A stretch of 64,000 nucleotides of DNA from Thiodiazotropha sp040506275 (GTDB lineage: Bacteria; Pseudomonadota; Gammaproteobacteria; Chromatiales; Chromatiaceae), in contig JBEVXD010000008.1 in assembly GCA_040506275.1 (NCBI GenBank), positions 1 through 64,000 of the forward strand. The letters run 5' to 3'. Position 1 is the first letter of the stretch. The number at the start of each line of letters is the position of its first letter. A model generated the notes under the pieces. It was not told the DNA's origin. It searched no databases and saw only the letters and a program-made list of their open reading frames with translations. This document shows, in pieces, positions 7,901 through 15,113 of the stretch. A program made the translations under genes and the position numbers.

Positions 7901-8427
7901 GCAAAGTGGGTACTCTCAAGATAAACAGTGATGATCCACAGGGACCAAAGATAATACGCGTCAATGGCACCGCGCCTCCGGGACTTCTTTCGATCACTGG
8001 CTCGACCTGCATAGGCGGTGTCAAAGCCTGCTGTGTAGGAGAACAGACACTCACCATCACCAACGTCGGCTACTGCCCGCTTCATGTCGAGCATGTCGGC
8101 CTCGTCAGGCAGAGTAAATACTGGAAGCTGGTCAACAACCCCTTCCCTGCGACACTCCAGCCCGGCGCAAATCTCGACATCCTCATACGCTACAAAGCCG
8201 AAGAGAAATGCCCTCGCGCCCAGATGCTCGTGATTAAGAGCGACGATCCGAAGAAGCCGAAAATAACCCTGGATCTACTCGCCTACACCGTCTGGGAAAA
8301 GGCCTCTAGTAAGGATTGCGATGAGTGTGGTTGCAGCGAGTGCTGCTGTGATCGAGGTTGTACACCCCAAAGCATCGATGCCTGTTGTTTCGATGAGGAT
8401 TGCGAGGAGGAAGACGACGCTTGTTAA
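4966..8427 (+). CDS. large FTP/metallopeptidase-like protein with choice-of-anchor D repeats and Cys-rich tail
   Basis: 1153 residues. Residues about 60-125 look like an FTP propeptide-type domain and about 250-285 like a PepSY-type strand set, as in secreted zinc peptidases. The core has HELGGHGILYDH (His455, Glu456, His460, His466) and AHSAGDS (about 475-481), close to the HELGH..AHSAGD pattern of an M36-like group but with one extra Gly, so it is not a canonical HExxH. Three tandem immunoglobulin-like choice-of-anchor D repeats follow (about 795-900, 900-1005, 1005-1105). The end (about 1115-1153) is rich in Cys, Asp and Glu. No signal peptide is visible, so secretion, if any, is by a non-Sec route. 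A GGAG ribosome site supports the start. Confidence 0.75.
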   Translation: MKHRLETDLNATITRDDSGTIRALTFADNNSSTPNNTSAKSHLRRLAGEIGIDIAELRELDRHATHAEPKKSGPSFHLADKKRFFDTTTYVYAQTYLNTPVWDAGITATRNDITGRIISIVNASKTGMDAELPPARDINRFRKLFSAGESGPNSAKSSSKQTPGATTTQLSEILGSCLDGYGEGKERVTPELISGRFYVYQFDRARRQQDHLEPIQKQQKNPAELIEHEDLPTLPLPKLPDSIKEGSWHLVAELIIRLPYEGHRMNWRLLVSVATGDILYMRALTSHVNGLVFTYDPIVSTGDTANDASQSNAVLNPLRDDVELLGLDPAVGGTQSLSGEYVQVINVHNPNIAPPTQPEGVDFDYDVRTDEFLAVNAYYHNDRFFRLVQDLGFPLDTYFDGTSFPINVDHRGFSGSNNGHCIGDGDGIDHTCYGRIDNTGGTPTGNASDWYLVLHELGGHGILYDHVNSANFGFAHSAGDSFGMILNDPYSGWHNGGNNDRFLLWPYSALGRRSDRDPAAGWGWGGTNDVGSYSSEQILSTTLFRAYRSIGGDSTALTRREFSAHLMAYLILRAVGTLSPGTNPNSPAGFLDALLTADAGDWTTRGLSGDAYAKVLEWSFERQDLNDGDPPLVDVYIDDGRSGEYEYLADHRATTTIWNRHQPDGAGIHQDPVIGTNYAYVRVKNRGSSTANLVNVRGFHCKPLAGHVWPVDFKTMDTTEIGAPSIQPADGEEIVVGPFAWIPNPNEDGDDSMMMVVSAEGDPDNADKYHAGRTIEDWRLVPNDNNISIRTVQLRPRLVTVLPDAGAFMNVCVGRSKDMILTLSNSGFGMLSITNIVSNSGEFVAPGVNAYPIVIDSGDSIDIPIRFQPTSFGNKTGLIRIFSNDPDGIRVLNVSGKAAPPRLVSVIADNGDFGNTCVGDFTDRMLTLSNSAHCPLTIQSIASSSTDFDLPSVQSFPILIGAGDSLQIPIRFQPSSLGSKVGTLKINSDDPQGPKIIRVNGTAPPGLLSITGSTCIGGVKACCVGEQTLTITNVGYCPLHVEHVGLVRQSKYWKLVNNPFPATLQPGANLDILIRYKAEEKCPRAQMLVIKSDDPKKPKITLDLLAYTVWEKASSKDCDECGCSECCCDRGCTPQSIDACCFDEDCEEEDDAC

Positions 8428-8434
8428 CCCATAT

Positions 8435-8465
8435 GCGGGGACTGCCGTATCTGTGCAGTCCCCGC
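8435..8465 (+). terminator. hairpin after the large peptidase-like gene
   Basis: A perfect 11-bp inverted repeat, GCGGGGACTGC / GCAGTCCCCGC, begins eight bases after the stop codon. It is followed by TGCTGTGTT rather than a pure T-run, so it is a probable intrinsic or processed terminator. The 490 bases that follow up to the next gene hold one palindromic repeat (8653-8675) and no gene. Confidence 0.7.
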
Positions 8466-8652
8466 TGCTGTGTTAGAAGCGTTCTCATGTATGAGTATGA
8501 GTTATAGGCACTCACAAGCCCATACTATAATCACAGAACAGACATATATTTTCTTCTGCAGCGACGGTTATGAGTTAACCGGTTTAGCGATAAACGTTGG
8601 ATGTCCTTTCTTATTTTGCCGGGACAAGAAACCACCCCAATAGTTTTCACAC

Positions 8653-8675
8653 GTAGGGTGGGGCCCTGCCCCACC
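8653..8675. repeat. GTAGGGTGGGGC-type palindromic repeat
   Basis: GTAGGGTGGGGC followed by its partial complement GCCCCACC. Related units occur at 24099-24159 (an inverted pair) and in a cluster of seven at 32005-32316. They are all intergenic, so this is a REP-like family of the genome. Confidence 0.7.
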
Positions 8676-8958
8676 AAAAGGTTTAAAATGCACGCGCCTA
8701 ACCCTGACAGACAAAACCACTGAGTTCCGTCGGTAATACGGTAAGTTTGCCTTAAACTTAAAACATTCAGGCAGGAGAGCTACAATCTCCATGTCTACCT
8801 ATTATCTATACTAAAATTCTTAGCATTAATAGTGGTAATACTCTTTTCACGTTATCTTGGAAAGTTGATGGATAGAAAATTCATGCAACCAGTCTTTTTT
8901 TAGCACAACATTTACTTTTTTTATATGGCGCGTGTTCAGAACATTAATTTTTATCATA

Positions 8959-11226
8959 TTAAAGACACTTACTCTCTGATTTGATGTTTTCCTCAAGTAG
9001 ATAGGCTATTAAGTCTTCAACGTTCAATGGCTTTGAAAAGTAGTATCCCTGCAAGATATGGCATCCACATTGTTTTAGAAGTTCGACGTGTTCTTTCTCT
9101 TCAACACCTTCGGCAATAATATCCAGATTAAGATGTTGTCCGATTTGAATGATTATTTCAGATAGATGAGCGCTATCTTCATCGACTAATAAGTTATAAA
9201 CAAAACTTTGATCTATTTTGAGTTCAGTGATGGGTAATTTGCTTACCATGCTTAATGAGGAGAAACCTGTGCCAAAGTCATCAAGCGAGATTCCTATTCC
9301 CTGGTCGAGTAAAATTTGAAGTGTTTGAATAATCTTATCACTGTCGTCAATCATGATGCTTTCAGTGACTTCCAGTATAAGTTTTTCATATGGAAACTTT
9401 AGCTTGTTAATGATTTTGCTAACGTTTGCAATGAAGTTTTCATCAACCAGCTGGCGTACAGAGACGTTGACTGAGAGTTTAAATTCCTGGTTTGTTTGCT
9501 TCCAAAGATTTTGCGTCGTTTTGCACGCATTTTCTAGAATATGCATTCCCAGAGGGATGATAAATCCCGCCTCCTCGGCTATTGGAATGAATTCAGCGGG
9601 AGATATCTCTCCTAAATCATGGCTGTTCCATCTCGCCAATGCTTCCACACCAATGACTGAATTGGATTTTATATCTATCTGTGGTTGATATGCGATGTAG
9701 AACTCATCACGCTCCAGGGCAGAATTAAAAAACTCTCGGATAATCGATTTACGTTCTATTTTTTTATAAAAATCCTGATCAAAAAAGGTAAGGCGATCCT
9801 TTTGCTTTTTCGCCTGGTGTAGGGCGATATCGGCAAAACGCATGAGCTCTTCCGAGTTATCGGAATCAGTGGGGAATACAGTTACCCCCATACTCGCGCT
9901 GATACGTAGTGCATTGTATTCAAGATCGAATGGCAGTTTGATCAATTCAAGTACATTCAGGTACACATCGACTGCTTTTTCAGGCACGTGAGGAATTATC
10001 AGTGCAAACTCATCTCCACTGAATCGCGCACAATGTATATCATCCTCAATTACTGTCAAGAGCCGTTCAGCAACCTGGGTGAGTACCTTGTCTCCAGTTC
10101 TATGTCCATAAAGATCATTAACGGTTTTAAAATTATCGAGATCAACAAAGGCGAGACAGAACTGTTTTTCTTTGGCGATATAAATTCCTATCTGCTGACT
10201 AATAGCAAATCGATTCATCAATCCTGTGACGCTATCGTGTTTAGCTTGGTACTCTAATGCTGCGATTGCTTTTTTCTCTTTCTTAGAGACAATGTAGAAG
10301 AAAAGGTAAAGGATCAAGCAGAAGAAGAGTGTAGCAAGGGCAATCTTTTTCGCGATAGGTGTAAATCCTTTGATTGCTTCTCTGTGGGCGCGAGTTAGAG
10401 ATATATATATCTCATATTTTGGAATATAAGTTACGGATATGTAGCGTAGATGCTCATTGCGGTCTATATAGGGTTGAAGTATACGCTGCTTTCCTTTGAG
10501 CTTACGCAAATTAAACTGATCGACAACAGCTTCTGGCAAGGGAACCTGAAAAAAGAGGGTATCTCGCGGATAATTGATCTTGTAATCCAGCATGTAATAG
10601 TCATTGGAAATTACTGCTGAGGCTATATCATCGGGGATATTGTCATGGTTAAACAGTGCGTTTCCACTTTCCGCATCTAACCATGAGGCTACGACGTACT
10701 GTTTGCCTTCAGGTGACCGAAACGCTAAACGTAATGGAAGTATCCATTTATCAAAGAAAGGGTTGTAGTAGGTATGACCCAACACCATGTGGTTGCGATT
10801 TAACGTATCTATAAAAGTACTGACGGTTGCACTATTTTGTTTCAGGTTGGGAAACTTTTCTTTGCTGCTATGGGTTGCAATAATCAAATTACCTTCAGAA
10901 TCAAAAAGACCCATTCCAATAATATTAGCGCTGTTCTTGACTCGAGAGTCTAAGAGATTCAATGAGTAATCAGGGTGCGCGATTGCGTCCATCTCAACCA
11001 GGCGCTCTGAGAGAACTCTTAATACTGACTCCTGTGCAAAAAGGCGTGACTCGACCCATCCCTCTTTCACTAGTGTATTAAATTGATCAAGATCCCTAAA
11101 TTTGCCATCGAGTACATCACTATAAAAGTAGCGTGCGATTAAAAGTGACAAACTGATCGTAATAATTGATAGAAGCCAGTAGAGCCGCCAAATTGGAGGG
11201 ACATTGCTTATCGCTTGAATTTTCAT
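8959..11226 (-). CDS. membrane GGDEF-EAL protein (cyclic-di-GMP turnover)
   Basis: 755 residues. A first transmembrane helix (about 13-33), a periplasmic sensor region of about 250 residues and a second helix (about 293-313) precede a GGDEF domain (about 325-480) whose signature is SGDEF in RFSGDEFALII, and an EAL domain (about 500-745) with VEALARW, DDFGTGFSSL and the EGVEE end motif. SGDEF is compatible with diguanylate cyclase activity and the EAL residues look intact for phosphodiesterase activity; which dominates cannot be told. The sensor region is CACHE-like in arrangement, so it probably reads a periplasmic small molecule. It is a single-gene unit. Confidence 0.93.
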   Translation of the reverse strand: MKIQAISNVPPIWRLYWLLSIITISLSLLIARYFYSDVLDGKFRDLDQFNTLVKEGWVESRLFAQESVLRVLSERLVEMDAIAHPDYSLNLLDSRVKNSANIIGMGLFDSEGNLIIATHSSKEKFPNLKQNSATVSTFIDTLNRNHMVLGHTYYNPFFDKWILPLRLAFRSPEGKQYVVASWLDAESGNALFNHDNIPDDIASAVISNDYYMLDYKINYPRDTLFFQVPLPEAVVDQFNLRKLKGKQRILQPYIDRNEHLRYISVTYIPKYEIYISLTRAHREAIKGFTPIAKKIALATLFFCLILYLFFYIVSKKEKKAIAALEYQAKHDSVTGLMNRFAISQQIGIYIAKEKQFCLAFVDLDNFKTVNDLYGHRTGDKVLTQVAERLLTVIEDDIHCARFSGDEFALIIPHVPEKAVDVYLNVLELIKLPFDLEYNALRISASMGVTVFPTDSDNSEELMRFADIALHQAKKQKDRLTFFDQDFYKKIERKSIIREFFNSALERDEFYIAYQPQIDIKSNSVIGVEALARWNSHDLGEISPAEFIPIAEEAGFIIPLGMHILENACKTTQNLWKQTNQEFKLSVNVSVRQLVDENFIANVSKIINKLKFPYEKLILEVTESIMIDDSDKIIQTLQILLDQGIGISLDDFGTGFSSLSMVSKLPITELKIDQSFVYNLLVDEDSAHLSEIIIQIGQHLNLDIIAEGVEEKEHVELLKQCGCHILQGYYFSKPLNVEDLIAYLLEENIKSESKCL

Positions 11227-11445
11227 CAGCCGAGTATAGAGTAAACGACACTTAATATGCGCTAAAGCAACTCCACACTGGGGGTAAAAATTGACATTGA
11301 TTGAGATTTATCAAATCAATGGCCCCGCCACCATGCTGCTAAAGACTGTACTGGGTTACTCTATATGCATTAGTATATATCGAATTGCTTAATCCTAATG
11401 CGTCGTAACTATCGCTTCTCTCTGATCGGTTCCCGACAATCACAC

Positions 11446-12876
11446 TTACCTCTTCGCCGCCCTCTTTTTAACCGATTTTTTCTTGCTGCTTCTCTTTTTT
11501 ACAGCCACTTTTTTCTTAACACGCTTCTTGGCTATCTTCTGTTTTGGAAGTGATTTTTTCGGGGCTTTATTTGCACTCTTTTTTCTAGCCTGAGCAACCT
11601 TGCTTTTCTTCGCCACTTTTTTCTTGACCGTGGCTTTTTTATTTACTTTTAATACCTTTTTGGCTGTCGACTCTTTAGCCACTGGCTTTTTACTCTTACC
11701 ACTCTTGGTAGTAAGCACACTTTTTTTAGCAACTCGTTTTTTCAGCTGAGCAGCTTTCTTACGGCTCACCGATGAACGACTTTTTTTCGTCGCTGCCTTT
11801 TTTAACACCTTAGTGCGCTTTGCCGTGGAGCCTGATCCGGCTTTTCTCTTTTTCTTGCTTACCGATTGAGTAGATTTTGACTTGGATTGTGTTTTTGCTT
11901 TTACCTTTTTGGCGCTCTTTTTAGTTACCTTTCCAGCCTTTTTTGCCGCTTTTTTTGTAACCGTTTTTGTTCCAGCACCAGGGACGCTCTTTTTCTTCTT
12001 TACTACACTCTTACCTGCAGCTTTTGCTTTTTTAGCGACTTTGGACTTCTTTTTTCTCGCAATTCCAGGTTTTTTCTCTACTGAAGCTGTCTCTGATTCA
12101 GGCTTTGAGTGATCATCCTCGGGCTTTTTTTCTTCATCACTTGCTGGAGGAGGCATCTGCGCCACACTCGCACGTTCAACCGAGACTTCAGGTTGATTCC
12201 CCTTTGGTGTCGTTTCAGACCTGTTGAGCGCAGAGCTTTCAATGGCCTCAAGCATGCCCTGGGACACAGTTTCAAGCTCGCCGTTACCGTCGACTCTGAC
12301 CAGCCTGTTACTCTTTCCGTAGTGGGTAATGAGGGGAGCAACCAGGTGATCAAACACATGGATGCGGTTACTCACTGTCTCTTCATTGTCATCCGAGCGT
12401 TTATGCAGGCGCCCTCCACAGCTGTCGCAGACGTCATCAACAAGCGGTGGGTTCCGGTAGGCATTGTAGAGCTGATTGCAGCTGCGGCAGGTAAGTCGCC
12501 CGACCAGGCGCTCCATCAGATTGTCTACATCGATATCAAGCAGGATGACCCTATCGAGAGGCATGTCGAGCTCGACAAGCAGCTCATCCAGTGTCAGAGC
12601 CTGTAAAAGATTCCTGGGAAAGCCATCCAGAATAAAGCCATTGCTCAGGGTGGGTTTCAGAAAATGGTCACGTAGCAGGCCAAGAATAATATCTTCAGTC
12701 ACCACATGCCCAGCATCCTGCTGTGCTTTCGCCTCCAAACCCAATGGGGTCTGTTCAGCCACAGCTCTCTTGAGGAGATCGCCTGTTGTCACGATGGAGA
12801 GCTTGAGCTTTTCCGCCAATAGGGCTGATTGGGTTTTCTTGCCCGCTCCAGGCGCCCCGAGTATTACAATACGCAT
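11446..12876 (-). CDS. adenylate kinase-like protein with histone-H1-like lysine-rich C-terminal tail
   Basis: 476 residues, more than twice the usual length of about 215. Residues 1-215 are a long-form adenylate kinase: P-loop GAPGAGKKTQ (7-16), DGFPRN (84-89), and a LID with zinc ligands Cys130, Cys133, Cys150, Cys153. The P-loop has Lys14 where the family has Gly (GKGT), which may change activity. Residues about 240-268 are an acidic linker. From about 270 to the end the chain is almost wholly Lys, Ala, Ser, Thr and Arg (KKAAKK-type repeats), like AlgP or histone H1, and would bind nucleic acid. The codon pattern of the tail is continuous, with no frameshift, so the fusion looks real. Confidence 0.85.
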   Translation of the reverse strand: MRIVILGAPGAGKKTQSALLAEKLKLSIVTTGDLLKRAVAEQTPLGLEAKAQQDAGHVVTEDIILGLLRDHFLKPTLSNGFILDGFPRNLLQALTLDELLVELDMPLDRVILLDIDVDNLMERLVGRLTCRSCNQLYNAYRNPPLVDDVCDSCGGRLHKRSDDNEETVSNRIHVFDHLVAPLITHYGKSNRLVRVDGNGELETVSQGMLEAIESSALNRSETTPKGNQPEVSVERASVAQMPPPASDEEKKPEDDHSKPESETASVEKKPGIARKKKSKVAKKAKAAGKSVVKKKKSVPGAGTKTVTKKAAKKAGKVTKKSAKKVKAKTQSKSKSTQSVSKKKRKAGSGSTAKRTKVLKKAATKKSRSSVSRKKAAQLKKRVAKKSVLTTKSGKSKKPVAKESTAKKVLKVNKKATVKKKVAKKSKVAQARKKSANKAPKKSLPKQKIAKKRVKKKVAVKKRSSKKKSVKKRAAKR

Positions 12877-13308
12877 TCCTTACACTTCCCCCATAGCCAG
12901 GTCACAATGTCGGATAATCCTTTGCTTTTCTGTAATCTACGTGCCCTGTCTTGGACCGAACCAGATTTGAGACACGCCAACGGCAGTCGACCCTGTAGAG
13001 GCCAGCTGCTGCTTTAATCTTTGGTCAATTCTGCATCCCTCCAAGGGGACAATTAGAGCCTATTGAATAGAACATAAGACTCTACAGATCAATAACTTGT
13101 ACAATTCACAGGCATGAAGTCACAGATTTCACTTATTCATTAATTAAGAAATTCCATGACTCCATCCAACTTTTGGATTAGCCGAATCTGGTTCTGTTGG
13201 GTAAGCTAATCCAAGATTTCCCGTAAAGTCAACGGACTTTATGTACTAAAAGGCTCGATTAGATTATTCTTCTCTGCCTCATGAAGTGACTGTAAGCAGA
13301 GTAACCGC
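12877..13308. other. intergenic region between divergent genes
   Basis: About 430 bases without a gene. It holds a spaced inverted repeat GGATTAGC / GCTAATCC at about 13175-13212 and must contain the divergent promoters of the kinase gene and of the 13309 operon. No promoter could be assigned with confidence. Confidence 0.5.
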
Positions 13309-13653
13309 ATGCCGCAAATTCCAGATATTACAGATTCTGAGCACTGGATCATCGAAACCACATTGACTGAGCGATATGGTCAGAAAGTGGAAACCCAGAT
13401 CGCGGATGCTGAAATTCGTCTCATGCCTTCTGATCGGGAGTTGAGCAGCTGCCCTGTAGTCTACTGGGACCAGGAAGAGTGCAACTTCATCATCTTTAAG
13501 ACGGGTAGCCGTAAATATCGCTGCCAGTTTTTCTACCGTGGGTATCAACAATATGGTACCGGGGTACACGAATATGACGACCTGACGGAGTGTATTGTGT
13601 CTCTTCTGCAGGCACAGGCCGACCATTCGGCCCACCAGAAAGGTGATATCTAA
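13309..13653 (+). CDS. conserved hypothetical protein upstream of PPi-phosphofructokinase
   Basis: 114 residues, soluble, with an aromatic central part (VVYWDQEECNFIIFKTG, then YRCQFFYRGYQQYGTGVHEY). No known domain is recognised. It lies 60 bases before the phosphofructokinase gene on the same strand, so it may be co-transcribed with it. A function in PPi or sugar phosphate metabolism would be inference from position only. Confidence 0.6.
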   Translation: MPQIPDITDSEHWIIETTLTERYGQKVETQIADAEIRLMPSDRELSSCPVVYWDQEECNFIIFKTGSRKYRCQFFYRGYQQYGTGVHEYDDLTECIVSLLQAQADHSAHQKGDI

Positions 13654-13713
13654 ACGTCAAAAACAGATTCAATAAAACATATTAATATCAATAACATAAA
13701 GGGGATCTAACTC

Positions 13714-14970
13714 ATGACAGCAAAAAATGCTTTCTATGCACAATCGGGAGGCGTTACTGCAGTAATCAACGCTTCTGCATGCGGGGTTATTGAAACAGCG
13801 CGTAAACACCCAGACAAGATTGCCAATGTCTACGCCGGCCGTAATGGCATCATTGGCGCACTGACAGAAGAGTTAATCGATACCAGCCAGGAATCAGCTG
13901 AAGATATCGCAGCATTGAAGCACACCCCATCTGGTGGCTTCGGCTCCTGCCGCTTTAAATTAAAGAGTCTTGAAGACAACAAGCGCGAATATGAGCGCCT
14001 GATCGAGATCTTTAAAGCACACAATATTGGCTATTTTTTCTACAACGGTGGTGGTGACTCTGCCGATACCTGTTACAAAGTCTCCCAGCTCTCTGAAAAG
14101 ATGGGTTTCCCGGTACAGGCTATCCACGTACCAAAAACTGTAGATAATGATTTGCCGATCACTGACAACTGTCCTGGTTTTGGCTCTGTAGCAAAATATA
14201 TCGCCGTCTCCACTCTGGAGGCCTCCTACGATGTACGCTCCATGGCCGCTACCTCGACAAAGATTTTTGTCATCGAAGTGATGGGCCGCCATGCCGGCTG
14301 GATCGCTGCAGCGGGTGGCCTGGTAGAGGATGAAGGCATACCAGTCGTCATTCTGTTCCCTGAAATCGAGTTCGACAAAGAGAAATTCCTCGCGAATGTC
14401 GATGCCAAGGTCAAAGAGCACGGCTACTGCACCATCGTAGTTTCTGAAGGCTGTCACTGGCCTGATGGCAAGTTCCTGGCAGAACAGGGTACAAGGGACG
14501 CCTTTGGTCACGCTCAGTTGGGTGGAGCAGCGCCCGTTGTAGCTAACCTGATCAAGGATGCTCTGGGGCATAAATTTCACTGGGCGGTTGCTGACTATCT
14601 TCAGCGTGCGGCTCGCCACCTTACCTCAGAATCGGATGTGGATCAGGCCTACGCGCTTGGCCAGGCCGCGGTGGAAAAGGCGCTTGAAGGAAAGAACTCC
14701 ATCATGCCCACAGTCGTTCGCGAATCATCCAATCCCTATAAATGGCATATCGGTGAGGCACCTCTCAGCGAAGTCGCGAATGTCGAAAAGATGATGCCTA
14801 TGGAATACATTACCGAGGATGGTTTTGGCATCACTGAAGCCTGTAAGGAGTACCTCTACCCGCTGATCAAAGGTGAGGCATACCCCCCTTATAAAGATAA
14901 TGGCTTACCAGATTACGTAACGATGAAAGGCGTTACTGTTCCAAAAAAACTAGATATTTTTGAACTCTAG
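13714..14970 (+). CDS. pfp: pyrophosphate-dependent 6-phosphofructokinase
   Basis: 418 residues of the PfkA superfamily. It phosphorylates fructose 6-phosphate with PPi, reversibly, in glycolysis, gluconeogenesis and the Calvin cycle. NGGGDSADT (about 109-117) has Asp in the place that selects PPi over ATP, and PKTVDNDLP (about 139-147) carries the PPi-type Lys and the catalytic Asp; MGRHAGW (about 190-196) follows. The length fits short PPi enzymes of Methylococcus and sulfur-oxidising bacteria. A strong ribosome site (AAAGGGG) precedes the ATG. The downstream H+-pyrophosphatase links the two PPi enzymes, although a terminator lies between them. Confidence 0.95.
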   Translation: MTAKNAFYAQSGGVTAVINASACGVIETARKHPDKIANVYAGRNGIIGALTEELIDTSQESAEDIAALKHTPSGGFGSCRFKLKSLEDNKREYERLIEIFKAHNIGYFFYNGGGDSADTCYKVSQLSEKMGFPVQAIHVPKTVDNDLPITDNCPGFGSVAKYIAVSTLEASYDVRSMAATSTKIFVIEVMGRHAGWIAAAGGLVEDEGIPVVILFPEIEFDKEKFLANVDAKVKEHGYCTIVVSEGCHWPDGKFLAEQGTRDAFGHAQLGGAAPVVANLIKDALGHKFHWAVADYLQRAARHLTSESDVDQAYALGQAAVEKALEGKNSIMPTVVRESSNPYKWHIGEAPLSEVANVEKMMPMEYITEDGFGITEACKEYLYPLIKGEAYPPYKDNGLPDYVTMKGVTVPKKLDIFEL

Positions 14971-14983
14971 ATAACGACAAACA

Positions 14984-15009
14984 GGGGGGCTTATTCAGCC
15001 CCCTTATTT
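14984..15009 (+). terminator. intrinsic terminator after pfp
   Basis: GGGGGCT / AGCCCCC hairpin with a 5-base loop, followed by TTATTTG, 14 bases after the pfp stop codon. Confidence 0.8.
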
Positions 15010-15113
15010 GTGTGCACGACCTTACAACTAATAAACGCTATGGAGGCAGATAAGTGTCAGTCACACATTTTGTACCAGAACTCTTTTATCAATACTCAGT
15101 GGAGGATCTCTAA

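Noticed and set aside
12109..12606. Open frame opposite the adenylate kinase gene
   Set aside because: A shadow of the kinase coding sequence; its residues reflect the complementary codons and no domain is seen. The same holds for frames opposite the lysine-rich tail.
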